A stretch of DNA of 64,000 nt, taken from Elusimicrobiota bacterium. Its GTDB lineage: Bacteria > Elusimicrobiota > Elusimicrobia > UBA1565. Within the stretch, counting starts at the first letter, position 1, and every line of letters begins with the position of its first letter. The translations under genes were made by a program, and so were the position numbers. This document shows, in pieces, positions 24,341 to 32,151 of this stretch. The notes under the pieces are model-generated. The model had not been told where the DNA came from, did not search any database, and worked only from the letters and a program-made list of their open reading frames with translations. The stretch covers positions 124,001 to 188,000 of the forward strand of contig JBAZVI010000007.1 in assembly GCA_041660925.1 (NCBI GenBank). The letters run 5' to 3'.

Positions 24341-25558
24341 ATGCGGCTCCCCCACGGCCTGCGCGCGCTGCGTCACCGGGACTACCGGCTCTTCTTCGGC
24401 GGCCAGCTCGTCTCCCAGGTCGGGACCTGGATGCAGAGTCTGGCCCAGTCCTGGCTCGTGCTCGAGCTCACCGGCTCGCCCTTCAAGCTCGGGCTCATCG
24501 GCGCCCTGCAGTTCGGGCCGATGCTGCTCTTCTCCTTCCACGCCGGGGCCATCGCCGACCGCGTGCACAAGAAGCGCATGATCCTGTTCACGCAGACGGC
24601 GCTCATGCTCCAGGCCTTCGCGATGGCCCTGCTCTGCTGGTCGGGCCGCGTGCAGTACTGGCACGTCGCCGTGCTGGCCTTCTGCTACGGCCTGGCCAGC
24701 ACGCTCGACCTGCCCGTCCGTCAGTCCTTCGTCGTCGAGATGACCGGCAAGGAGGACCTCGCGAGCGCGGTCGCGCTCAACTCCGCCGGCTTCAACGGCG
24801 CGCGCATGATCGGCCCGGCGGTCGCCGGCGTCCTCGTCGCCCATGTCGGGGTCGCGCCGGCCTTCGCGCTCAACGGACTGAGCTTCCTCGGCGTCCTGCT
24901 CGCCTTGAACGCGCTGCGCGCCGAGGGCCTCCCCCGGCCGCACGGCGAGGCGAGCATCTCCGAGGACATCGCCGCGGGCCTGCGCTACGCCCTGCACGCC
25001 CCGCTCATCCGCCTCCTGCTCTGCCTGCTCCTCTTCATCGGGGTCTTCGTCGTCAACCACAGCGTCATGGTCCCGCTCCTCGCCCGCCATGCCCTCGGCG
25101 TCGGCGCGCGCGGCTTCGGACTGCTCATGGCCTCGCTCGGGATCGGCGCCGTGGCCGGAGCCCTCAGCGTCTCCTTCGTGGGACGCCGGCCGCGGCTGCG
25201 CTGGATCGTCGGCTCCGCCTGCCTCTCCGCCGTCGTCACGGTCCTGCTCGCCGCGGCGCGGGACTTCCGGACGGCCGCGCTCCTGCTCTCCCTGCTCGGC
25301 TTCTTCCAGGTCGCCTTCATGGCGCTCTGCAACACGACGCTGCAGGCGGAGTCGCCCGACGCCCTTCGCGGACGCATCCTGAGTCTCTACGCTTTCGTCT
25401 TCGCGGGGATCACGCCCATCGGCTCCCTGCTGATGGGCTCGCTGGCGCAGTGGTTCGGGACCTCGACGGCCTACGCCGTCGGCGGCGGCTGCGGTCTGGC
25501 CGGGGTCCTCGGCCTCAGCGTCTGGGAGTGGTCGCGGCGGCCGGCGCGGGGTTCTTGA
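24341..25558 (+). CDS. MFS exporter, EntS/MFS_3-like
   Basis: 405 residues with about 12 transmembrane helices. N-terminal FRDYRLFFGGQLVSQVGTWMQ-like start (here HRDYRLFFGGQLVSQVGTWM), the A-loop signature GAIADRVHKKR and the SAVALNSAGFNGARMIGPAVAGVL stretch are typical of the MFS_3 / enterobactin-exporter type. It probably exports a small molecule by proton antiport. It is divergent from the methyltransferase operon. The 3' end overlaps by 44 bp the end of the convergent gene at 25515. Confidence 0.85.
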   Translation: MRLPHGLRALRHRDYRLFFGGQLVSQVGTWMQSLAQSWLVLELTGSPFKLGLIGALQFGPMLLFSFHAGAIADRVHKKRMILFTQTALMLQAFAMALLCWSGRVQYWHVAVLAFCYGLASTLDLPVRQSFVVEMTGKEDLASAVALNSAGFNGARMIGPAVAGVLVAHVGVAPAFALNGLSFLGVLLALNALRAEGLPRPHGEASISEDIAAGLRYALHAPLIRLLLCLLLFIGVFVVNHSVMVPLLARHALGVGARGFGLLMASLGIGAVAGALSVSFVGRRPRLRWIVGSACLSAVVTVLLAAARDFRTAALLLSLLGFFQVAFMALCNTTLQAESPDALRGRILSLYAFVFAGITPIGSLLMGSLAQWFGTSTAYAVGGGCGLAGVLGLSVWEWSRRPARGS

Positions 25559-26297
25559 AGACGAGCTTCGTGCCGATGACGCTGCCGAGGTAGAGCCGCC
25601 GGGCGGCGGCTTTCGAAAGCCCGAGGCAGTAGTGCGGGAAGGCCTCGTGGTCGGCGGGCTTCGCGGGCGGCCCGTGCAGGAAGAAGGTCCCTCCCGCGTA
25701 CATCACGAACTCGCCCAGCGCGTTGGCGCGCGGGGACTCGCCCACCTGCGGGGGCTCCCATTCGAGCTTCCCCCCCGTCTCGATGAAGCGGCCGCGCTCG
25801 GGACTCGCGAAGCGTTCCTTGCTGACGACCTGCACGCGCTCGGGCGGCGTCTTCACCTCCGCGCCGGTCGCGCGCACGGCCCCGAGCGGGAAGCTCTCCA
25901 GCGACTCCTCGCCGCGCATGCGGTGGATCTTCCCGGTCCCCAGGTCCACGACGAGGTAGGTCGTCAGCATCTCGAGCTGCTTCTCGAGCAGGCGCTTCTC
26001 CTCCTGCAAGTTGAGCCCCGCCTCGTAGATCTCGCGCTTGGACTTCGCCAGTTGGGCGAGGCCCTTCTTGAGCGCCGCGACGTCCTGCCCCTTGAGCTCG
26101 CTGAGGGCCTGGAAGTCGGAGGCGGCCTCGGCCGACTCGTCGCGCTGCAGCGCGAGGGTCTCGACGCGCTCCTGGCAGGCGAGGGTCGAGCGCCGCAGGC
26201 CCAGGCGGGCGGCGTGCGCGCCGACGAAGAGGACGAGCGCGAGCGCCAGGAGCAGTCCCGGCGAGGCGCGGCGGGTGAGCCGGTCGAGGAGGTCCAT
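25515..26297 (-). CDS. L,D-transpeptidase-like protein with altered catalytic motif
   Basis: 260 residues. One N-terminal transmembrane helix (LLLALALVLFVGAHAA), a coiled coil (about residues 35-110), then a YkuD-like domain: YLVVDLGTGKIHRM, VMYAGGTFFLHGPP and HYCLGLSKAAARRLYLGSVIGTKLVF. The catalytic box, normally S-H-G-C-x-R, reads P-H-Y-C-L-G: Cys and His stay, Gly and Arg are lost. The ATG overlaps by one base the stop of a canonical paralogue directly upstream (TGATG). It may be a regulator, a cleaving variant or inactive. Confidence 0.7.
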   Translation of the reverse strand: MDLLDRLTRRASPGLLLALALVLFVGAHAARLGLRRSTLACQERVETLALQRDESAEAASDFQALSELKGQDVAALKKGLAQLAKSKREIYEAGLNLQEEKRLLEKQLEMLTTYLVVDLGTGKIHRMRGEESLESFPLGAVRATGAEVKTPPERVQVVSKERFASPERGRFIETGGKLEWEPPQVGESPRANALGEFVMYAGGTFFLHGPPAKPADHEAFPHYCLGLSKAAARRLYLGSVIGTKLVFKNPAPAAATTPRR

Positions 26298-27064
26298 CAA
26301 TAGATGATGAAGACCCGGGTGCCGACCGGGACGCTCTCGTAGAGCTTCTTCAGGTCCTCGGCGCCCAGGCGCACGCAGCCGTGCGAGACCGCGGTGCCGA
26401 GCTTCGTCTCGTCCTTGGTGCCGTGGATGAGGTAGCCGTCGCCCAGGTCGAGCACGAAGGCGCCGAGCTCCCCGGCCACGAGCCGGGAGGGGTCCTCCGG
26501 CGGCGGAACGGGCTCCTTCGACTCGACGAAGGCCCAGTCGGGCTTGCGCCAGAGCGGGTCGGCCTTCTTGCCGCGCACGCGGAACTCGCCGCGCGGGGTG
26601 ACGAACTCCCAGCGCCGTCCGGTGCGCTTGTCCTTGAGGACGCCGCCCCGCCCGACCGAGCAGTCCGCCTTCCAGAGCAGGCGCAGGCCCTTCTTGAGGT
26701 AGAGGACGTTGGCCTTGGCGTCGACGACCACGTGCAGCGCCCCGCGCAGCCGCGCTCCGACCTTCCCGCGCAGGAGCTGGACCTCTCCGGCCACGGCCTT
26801 CTGCGTGCGCAGCGTGCTCTTCTCCTGGGGGAGGATGTTCGGCAGGTCCTGCAGGAAGACGAGTTCTTCGCTGCGCTCGCGGATCTCGCGGGCGCGCGCC
26901 TCGGTCTCGCGGGCGCTCGCGGCGATCTGCGCGCCGTAGTCGTCCATGCGGCGCTGGGCGGAGCCGAGCGCGAAGGACCAGCGCACGATGCCCGCGAGCT
27001 CGGCGCCCATGAGCGCGAGCCAGAGGATGGCGAGCCAGGTCCGCAGGCGGGAGGCGGTGTCCAC
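26297..27064 (-). CDS. L,D-transpeptidase (YkuD)
   Basis: 255 residues with a GTG start at 27064, where the family-like transmembrane anchor (WLAILWLALMGAELAGIV) begins; the frame is open upstream but lies in another gene. After a coiled coil, the YkuD domain shows LLWKADCSVGRGG, FVLDLGDGYLIHGTKDE and the catalytic SHGCVRLG. It forms 3-3 cross-links or attaches lipoproteins to peptidoglycan in the periplasm. The paralogue at 25515 follows immediately, and a polytopic membrane protein gene precedes by 20 bp. Confidence 0.85.
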   Translation of the reverse strand: MDTASRLRTWLAILWLALMGAELAGIVRWSFALGSAQRRMDDYGAQIAASARETEARAREIRERSEELVFLQDLPNILPQEKSTLRTQKAVAGEVQLLRGKVGARLRGALHVVVDAKANVLYLKKGLRLLWKADCSVGRGGVLKDKRTGRRWEFVTPRGEFRVRGKKADPLWRKPDWAFVESKEPVPPPEDPSRLVAGELGAFVLDLGDGYLIHGTKDETKLGTAVSHGCVRLGAEDLKKLYESVPVGTRVFIIY

Positions 27065-27084
27065 GGAAGAGGAAGGTACCTGTT

Positions 27085-27789
27085 TCAAGCGCGCTTGGCC
27101 ATCGTCCCGGCCACGGAGAGGAGTACGCCGAGCGCCACGCCGAGCAGCGCCGCGAAGAGGGCGCGCTGGTCCGGCGGGAGCAGGAAGGTCACGGTATGCG
27201 CGGGGATCCAGAAGAACGGGATGGTCTTCGCGAACACGAAGCCCCCCATGACGCCCCAGTCGAGCTCGCGCAGGATGCGGCCCGCCGGGATGGGGCGCAG
27301 CAGGCAGGCGGCGGAGCCGCCGTTCTGCGTGATGTGCGTGTCGGTGACCTTGTGCGCGACCATGAGGACGGGCGCGAATATGAGGTTCATGCAGAGCGAG
27401 ACGAAGAACGCCGTGAAGACGCGCAGCCCTCCCAGGCCCGGTCCCGCGAAGGCGGCGGGAGCGCCCGAGAGGCCGAGCTTCGCGAGGACGAGCGGGGCGC
27501 CGGCGGAGAAGGTGATGAAGGCGGCCTGGATGGCGAGGCCGAAGAGTCCCCAATAGACGGCCCGCGCCGTGAGGCCGAAGCCGGGCTGAAGATAGGCGCC
27601 GATGCGCAGGCGAAGGCCCAGCGCCTCGCCCGAGGTCGCGAGCAGGGCGAACTTGAGGAAGCTCATGAGGAAAGGATGGGCGGCGTTGAAGGCCTTGTAG
27701 GCCTCATAGGCCGGCGGACAGAGGACGAAGGGGATGAAGACGAGGGCCGCGCAGAGGAGGAAGAGGGCGTCCGCCGTCCGGCGGGTCAC
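27085..27789 (-). CDS. polytopic membrane protein, weakly Mpv17-like
   Basis: 234 residues beginning at GTG 27789, which overlaps the stop of the MFS gene (GTGA). Five to six hydrophobic segments. The region YLQPGFGLTARAVYWGLFGLAIQAAF and DWGVMGGFVFAKTIPFFWIPAHTVTFLLPPDQR faintly recalls the Mpv17/PMP22 pattern of a W-x-x-P helix before the last membrane segments. No functional motif; role unknown. Confidence 0.6.
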   Translation of the reverse strand: MTRRTADALFLLCAALVFIPFVLCPPAYEAYKAFNAAHPFLMSFLKFALLATSGEALGLRLRIGAYLQPGFGLTARAVYWGLFGLAIQAAFITFSAGAPLVLAKLGLSGAPAAFAGPGLGGLRVFTAFFVSLCMNLIFAPVLMVAHKVTDTHITQNGGSAACLLRPIPAGRILRELDWGVMGGFVFAKTIPFFWIPAHTVTFLLPPDQRALFAALLGVALGVLLSVAGTMAKRA

Positions 27790-29195
27790 GCGGCCTCGGA
27801 CGCCGCCGCCGGAGAGGTCCCGACGAGCCGGCCTCTCTCCATCCAATTCTTGGCCAGCACGAGGCCGATGGGGCTGAGCATGGCGATGAAGGCGTGGATG
27901 AGCCACATCCTCCCCGTGTCCATGGGGAGGCCGCTGGCCGGGGGCGGACAGTAGCGCGCGATGAACCAGCCCGAGTAGGTGGCCGTGAGCATCTTCGTCA
28001 TGAACCAGGGGAGCTGGCCGATGCCCTGATACATGCCGACCTTTCCGGGCGGCGCGATCTCGGCGATCCACTGCAGGAAGCGCGGGCTCCAGACCGCCTC
28101 GCCCAGCGACATGAAGAGGATGAAGGCGAGGAAGAGGTAGACGTTGGGGCCGGCGGCGAGGAGGAAGGTGGGCAGGGCCATGATGAAGGTCCCGGCGATC
28201 ATGACGCGGTAGACGTCCATGCGGGCCGTCAACGCGGCCACGATGGGCGAGAGGATGAAGATGATGAGGGGGTTGAGGTTCGAGAAGAACTCGTAGTAGT
28301 TGCCGACCGTCGTGCCCGCGAAGGCCCGGTCGAGGTAGTAGGGGATGGTGAGCCAGTTGTGCGCGAAGAGCGTCTGCACGGGGATGAGGATGAAGATGAA
28401 GAAGACGAAGCGCGCATCCGAGAAGGCCGTGACGTAGGAGCGCACCGTGCCCATGAAGCCGAGCGACGGGCCGGACGCCTCCTCGGGCGCGCCCGCGGCG
28501 GCGCCGGCCTCGGCGGCCGCGGCGTGGGCCCGCCGGCTCACGAGGACGAGCACCGTGACGAGACTGACCAGCGTGAGGGCCGCGTAGACCCAGAAGACGG
28601 CCGCCAGCCCGTTGGGCGGGAAGGCGCGGTCGAAGCGCTGGCGGGTGAGCGGCGAGACGAAGCCCGAGAGGAAGGAGCCGAGGTTCATGCCGCCGTAGAG
28701 AACGGCGTAGGAGACGGCGGCGGTCTCGGGGGTGGAGTAGTACTTGATGGCGGCGTAGGTGGCCGGCTGGAACACGCCGTAGGCCAGCACCATGAGGAGG
28801 AGGCCGGCGCCCATGAGCAGGAACATGGGCGAGGCCGCGCCGCGGCCCAGCGGCAGGGAGCCGGAGAACGCGACGAGCGCGCGGCCGGCGAGCATGACCG
28901 CGAAGGAGAGGACGAGCGAGCGGCGCACGCCGATGCGGTCGGAGAGCCCTCCCAGAAAGAGCATCGAGAAGGTGATGCCGCCGGTCACCGCCCCGTAGAC
29001 CCAGCCCGCGTGCAGGTCGCTCAAGCCGATGTTCTCGGAGCAGTACTTGCCGAGGATCGTGAGGATGCCGAAGTAGACGAGCCCCTCGATGACGTTGGCT
29101 GCGTTGACGCCCCAGACGGCGCGGGGAGCGCGCGTGAACCCGACGAGGGTGTCCTTGAACTCCTTGAGACTGTCGCGGACGACGGCGGGGATCAC
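27786..29195 (-). CDS. MFS transporter, POT/PTR-like
   Basis: 469 residues, 12 or more helices. N-terminal VIEGLVYFGILTILGKYCSENIGLS resembles the ExxERFxYYG start of proton-dependent oligopeptide transporters, followed by GGLSDRIGVRRSLVLSF and GVFQPATYAAIKYYSTPETAAVSYAVLYGGMNLGSFLSG, the POT-like middle motif. The strict E-x-x-E-R-F motif is not intact, so the peptide substrate is uncertain. Four-base overlaps on both sides (ATGA upstream, GTGA downstream) place it in a minus-strand operon running from 31098 to 25515. Confidence 0.8.
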   Translation of the reverse strand: MIPAVVRDSLKEFKDTLVGFTRAPRAVWGVNAANVIEGLVYFGILTILGKYCSENIGLSDLHAGWVYGAVTGGITFSMLFLGGLSDRIGVRRSLVLSFAVMLAGRALVAFSGSLPLGRGAASPMFLLMGAGLLLMVLAYGVFQPATYAAIKYYSTPETAAVSYAVLYGGMNLGSFLSGFVSPLTRQRFDRAFPPNGLAAVFWVYAALTLVSLVTVLVLVSRRAHAAAAEAGAAAGAPEEASGPSLGFMGTVRSYVTAFSDARFVFFIFILIPVQTLFAHNWLTIPYYLDRAFAGTTVGNYYEFFSNLNPLIIFILSPIVAALTARMDVYRVMIAGTFIMALPTFLLAAGPNVYLFLAFILFMSLGEAVWSPRFLQWIAEIAPPGKVGMYQGIGQLPWFMTKMLTATYSGWFIARYCPPPASGLPMDTGRMWLIHAFIAMLSPIGLVLAKNWMERGRLVGTSPAAASEAA

Positions 29196-29626
29196 CGCTT
29201 CTTCCGGGCGAGGAGGGCGCGCAGCTTCCCTTCGGCGAGGTACGCCTCGAAGGCGGCGACGTCGGGCAGAAGGGCGTCGCTGTAGGCGCGCAGCACCCAG
29301 TTCGCGGAGAGCGGGCTGATGGTCACGATGGCCGCGCCGCCGCGCGCGGCCTCATAGAGCTCGAGCGCGGTGCCCATGGAGGCGCTGGGGACGAAGGCGA
29401 CGACGAGGTCGCTCTCGGCCGCCTTGCGGATGCCGTCCTCGAGCGTCGTCTTGATGCCGGCGAGGTCGTAGGAGATGCTGTTGGGGTGCTCGGTGTAGTG
29501 GCAGTAGACCTCGGCCTCGGGGGCGTGGCGCGCGAGCGCCGCCTTGATGGGGACGCGCCAGTCCTGGCTGTGGATCTTCGCCTCGACGATGGAGCCCTGG
29601 ATGATGCCGGCGAGGAAGACCTTCAC
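29192..29626 (-). CDS. nucleoside 2-deoxyribosyltransferase-fold protein
   Basis: 144 residues starting MKVFLAGIIQGS. The segment ESDLVVAFVPSASMGTALELYEAARGGAAIVTISPLSANWVL matches the PSxSMGTAxEL active-site strand-turn of the nucleoside 2-deoxyribosyltransferase / DUF4406-like fold (flavodoxin-like), where the Glu in A-L-E-L would be the nucleophile. The true substrate is open; several such proteins act in nucleotide salvage or unknown processes. It overlaps neighbours by 4 bp on each side. Confidence 0.6.
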   Translation of the reverse strand: MKVFLAGIIQGSIVEAKIHSQDWRVPIKAALARHAPEAEVYCHYTEHPNSISYDLAGIKTTLEDGIRKAAESDLVVAFVPSASMGTALELYEAARGGAAIVTISPLSANWVLRAYSDALLPDVAAFEAYLAEGKLRALLARKKR

Positions 29627-31098
29627 GCGCCCCCTCCCGCCGAGTCGCGCTCATAGTCGGGGCGCGCGTCGGTGGGCGCCGTGCGCGCGGCTTCGCGCGC
29701 CTCGGAGAGCCCGGCCTCGAGCGGCAGGCGGAAAGTCCGGCCCTTCCCGTCGGCCTCGTAGTAGTGGCGCGCCTCGACCTCGAGGACGAGCTCGGCGCCG
29801 AGGGAGCCGGAGACGAGGAAGGCGCCGTCGGCGGCGCGCTCGAGCGCGGCGGGGACGCCGCCGCGGGTCCGCGCAGCGACCGAGAGGACCTTCACCGGAC
29901 GCCCTCCGAGGTTCGCGACGGCCAGGCGCCAGACGCCGGGGCGGCCCTCCTCGGGCCGCGCCAGGACCTTGAAGGTGTGCGGGAAGACGATGGCCTTGTC
30001 CACGGAGGTGATGCGCACCGCGCGATAGGCGGAGCCGCCTTCCGCGTCGCGGACCTTGTCGGCCGGGAAGTCGCCGAAGGAATCGTGGAGGATGAAGTAC
30101 GCGCGTCGGCCCCAATCGGCGTCGGTCCGGTTCTCCGAGCAGGGCAGGAGCTTCTGGCCCTCCTCCATGCAGAAGGTGCCGACGGCCGCGACGGTGTGCG
30201 CGCCGAAGAGCCGGGGATGGTCGGGGTCCTCGGTCTGGAGGTAGGCGACCCCCCACTTCTCGATGCCCTCGGCCAGGACGCGCGCGTTGCGCTCGGGGGT
30301 CTGGGGCTGGAGCACGTTGCCGGAGAAAAGGACCTTCGCGCGGCCTTCCATCGCCGACATCGACGGCTCCCAGCGCTTCGTCTCGCCGGTGAGGGGGTCG
30401 ACGACCTCGTAGGGCTTTTCCTCGAGGAGGAGGTTCGCGTAGCCGCGCGGCTGGGTCGGCGAGGCCGTGTGGCGCACGGGATCGTCTTCGATGAAGGTGG
30501 GTGCGAGGAAGTAATCGGCGCCGCCGCCCGCGTAGGCGCGGCGGATGTACTCGAGCTCGAGGAGGCGCGGATCGAGGCCGGTCTCGACGCGTCCGCTGTT
30601 CTGGTTCACGTAGCTCGGGAGCTCGCGGCCGAGCTGGAGCGCCCACCAGTCGTTGACCGTCCCGGCCGCGTAGGAGAGACAGACGAAGGGCGGCTTGTTG
30701 GGATGAGCGTCGTAGGTCCACTCGGGGAGCTTCCGCAGGGGGTGCGCGGCGTTGTGCTTCCGGATGAGCGCGTTCATGCGCTCGACCTGCTCGGGGGTCT
30801 CCTCCTGGTTCTTATGGGACAGGAGCTCGAAGCCGTCGACGGTGCTGCGCAGCTCGGGCGGCACCGCGTCGAGGTTCAGCGCGAAGCGCGGGGCCTTGGG
30901 GAGCGGGTCGTTCTCGGCGCGGATGATGAAGGACGGTCCCGCGGGAACGGCGTCGAGCGCGGGGAGGGCCCGCCTCCCGTCGAAGACCCGGTCCAGCGTC
31001 CCCGCGTCGAGCGGCCTCGGGGGGATCACGGCGACCTGAGCCCTCACGCAGATGGACAAAAACAGGAGAGCGGCCAGCACGGCCGGGAAGGACCTCAT
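29623..31098 (-). CDS. secreted papain-like (C1-type) cysteine protease homologue
   Basis: 491 residues with signal peptide (VLAALLFLSICVRA). Candidate papain-like triad: Cys140 in PPFVCLSYAAGTVNDWW, His301 in GAHTVAAVGTFC (compare papain HAVAAVGY), and ILHDSFGDF at 336-344, where papain has Asn-Ser-Trp-Gly and this protein has Asp338-Ser-Phe-Gly. The C-terminal 110 residues form a beta domain. The usual oxyanion Gln before Cys is not obvious. It is probably an exported protease or inactive homologue. First gene of the operon; a TATAAT box ends ten bases before the ATG. Confidence 0.6.
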   Translation of the reverse strand: MRSFPAVLAALLFLSICVRAQVAVIPPRPLDAGTLDRVFDGRRALPALDAVPAGPSFIIRAENDPLPKAPRFALNLDAVPPELRSTVDGFELLSHKNQEETPEQVERMNALIRKHNAAHPLRKLPEWTYDAHPNKPPFVCLSYAAGTVNDWWALQLGRELPSYVNQNSGRVETGLDPRLLELEYIRRAYAGGGADYFLAPTFIEDDPVRHTASPTQPRGYANLLLEEKPYEVVDPLTGETKRWEPSMSAMEGRAKVLFSGNVLQPQTPERNARVLAEGIEKWGVAYLQTEDPDHPRLFGAHTVAAVGTFCMEEGQKLLPCSENRTDADWGRRAYFILHDSFGDFPADKVRDAEGGSAYRAVRITSVDKAIVFPHTFKVLARPEEGRPGVWRLAVANLGGRPVKVLSVAARTRGGVPAALERAADGAFLVSGSLGAELVLEVEARHYYEADGKGRTFRLPLEAGLSEAREAARTAPTDARPDYERDSAGGGA

Positions 31099-31107
31099 CA
31101 GGTATAT

Positions 31108-31113
31108 ATTATA
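31108..31113 (-). promoter_or_regulatory. TATAAT -10 box very close to start codon
   Basis: TATAAT on the minus strand, with nine bases between it and the ATG at 31098 and no ribosome binding site. This suggests an almost leaderless transcript. No convincing -35 is seen. Confidence 0.4.
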
Positions 31114-31146
31114 ACTCGCGCGCGTACGATTGGGGCCCCCTCTCCG

Positions 31147-31269
31147 GTGCCAGGCACTTAACTAATGGAACTAATTCCCACGTAGGAAACACGATATATT
31201 CGAGATGGGCGCCCGGTCTCGACGACACGCTAAATCATCCGTTACTTCCATTAGTTAAGTGCCTGGCAC
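31147..31269. repeat. inverted repeat with 24-bp arms (GTGCCAGGCACTTAAC...)
   Basis: 31147-31170 and 31246-31269 are exact reverse complements, extendable by four more bases with one mismatch. The 75-bp interior is non-coding. Each arm carries the palindrome GTGCCAGGCAC. The same arm occurs at 9179-9212, so this is a dispersed element rather than a local operator. Confidence 0.75.
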
Positions 31270-31293
31270 CCAGTAAAGTGGCACCCAGTAAAG
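31265..31293. repeat. two 14-bp direct repeats
   Basis: GGCACCCAGTAAAG occurs at 31265-31278 and 31280-31293, separated by one T, starting inside the right arm of the inverted repeat. Possibly an insertion-site duplication. Confidence 0.6.
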
Positions 31294-31313
31294 AGATTAA
31301 GGGTTCCCCCTAC

Positions 31314-31341
31314 CCCTCTCCCCTTCCCGCGGGAAGGGGAG
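31314..31341. repeat. CCCTCTCCC-type palindromic repeat, copy d
   Basis: CCCCTCTCCCCTTCCCGCGG followed by GAAGGGGAG. A shorter or diverged copy of the palindrome family, about 60 bp before the thiamine pyrophosphokinase start. Confidence 0.55.
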
Positions 31342-31401
31342 TTGAGGAAAAGGAACACCTCAAGGTTGACATCGAGCACACCCGTAGCGATAATCCGAAG
31401 G

Positions 31402-32076
31402 ATGAAGTCCCCTCGCGTCCTCATCCTGCTCAACGGAGAGCTCGGCGACCCGGCGGCCGCACGCCGGGCGGCCAAGGGAGCGCTCGTGCTCTGCGCCGAC
31501 GGCGGCCTTCGCCACGCGCTGCGCCTGCGCCTGCGTCCGGACTTCGTCGTGGGCGACATGGACTCCCTGCCCCGGCGCGTTCCGCCGCTGCCGGGCACGA
31601 CCTTCCTCTGCGACTTCGACCTCGACCGCTCCGACTTCCAGAAGGCGCTCGACCTCGCGCGGCGCCTGGGCGCGCGCTCGGCGAGCATCGCCGGCAACGC
31701 GGGCGGCCGCCTCGACCACCGCCTGGCCGCCTTCGCCGCCGCCGAGAGATTCATCACCTCCCCTCGCCCGCCACGCGGGAGAGGGGCTGGGGGTGAGGGG
31801 AGCCGAAGGCCCCGCCTCGAGTTCATCGACGAGGGCCGCGCCTTCCCGGCCGGCCCCGGCCTGCACCGGCTCGACTGCATCAAAGGGGAGACGGTCTCCC
31901 TGCTCCCATCGACGCCCGCCGCGCTCGTCACGACCCGCGCTCTCGCCTTCGCCCTGCGCCGCACCCGGTTGCCCCGAGGGACCCGGGGGCTGAGCAACAC
32001 CGCGCTGACGCGCCGCGTGAGCGTTCGCGTGCACCGCGGCCTGCTCTGGATCGTCCGTCCGGACAAGAGCATCTAA
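31402..32076 (+). CDS. thiN: thiamine pyrophosphokinase with repeat-derived insertion
   Basis: 224 residues from the ATG at 31402, where homology begins (MKSPRVLILLNGE). All family motifs are present in order: CADGGLRHAL, FVVGDMDSL, DRSDFQKAL, GGRLDHRLA and SNTAL near the end. It makes thiamine diphosphate from thiamine and ATP in the cytoplasm. About residues 118-134 (TSPRPPRGRGAGGEG) are encoded by a palindromic repeat inserted in frame between the GGRLDH strand and the next strand, an unusual insertion that should form a surface loop. Confidence 0.88.
   Translation: MKSPRVLILLNGELGDPAAARRAAKGALVLCADGGLRHALRLRLRPDFVVGDMDSLPRRVPPLPGTTFLCDFDLDRSDFQKALDLARRLGARSASIAGNAGGRLDHRLAAFAAAERFITSPRPPRGRGAGGEGSRRPRLEFIDEGRAFPAGPGLHRLDCIKGETVSLLPSTPAALVTTRALAFALRRTRLPRGTRGLSNTALTRRVSVRVHRGLLWIVRPDKSI
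31757..31800. repeat. CCCTCTCCCGC palindromic repeat, copy e, inside thiN
   Basis: cctcccctcgcccgccacgc plus gggagaggggctgggggtga then gggg. It has the same palindrome plus GGGGGTGAGGGG tail as the intergenic copies but is read in frame. Confidence 0.8.
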
Positions 32077-32083
32077 AGTCCCC

Positions 32084-32112
32084 TTGTCCGTTCTTCGTCG
32101 AAGCGATAAACT
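32084..32112 (+). promoter_or_regulatory. candidate promoter of the FecR-domain gene
   Basis: TTGTCC (32084-32089), 17-base spacer, TAAACT (32107-32112), four of six matches in the -10. The ATG at 32152 lies about 40 bases downstream with GGAGG before it. Confidence 0.45.
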
Positions 32113-32151
32113 AAGGACACGGCGCCCGAGTCTGCGCGCCGGAGGCAAACC

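Larger units (their letters stand above)
31099..31401. other. 303-bp intergenic region of repeats with a -10 box
   Basis: No gene seen. It holds a TATAAT (minus strand, 31113-31108) directly before the protease gene with no good -35, an inverted repeat pair (31147-31269), tandem 14-bp direct repeats (31265-31293) and a palindromic repeat (31314-31341). Confidence 0.6.

Noticed and set aside
31147..31293. CRISPR array
   Set aside because: Only one inverted pair and one direct repeat pair; no series of equal repeats and spacers, no cas genes.
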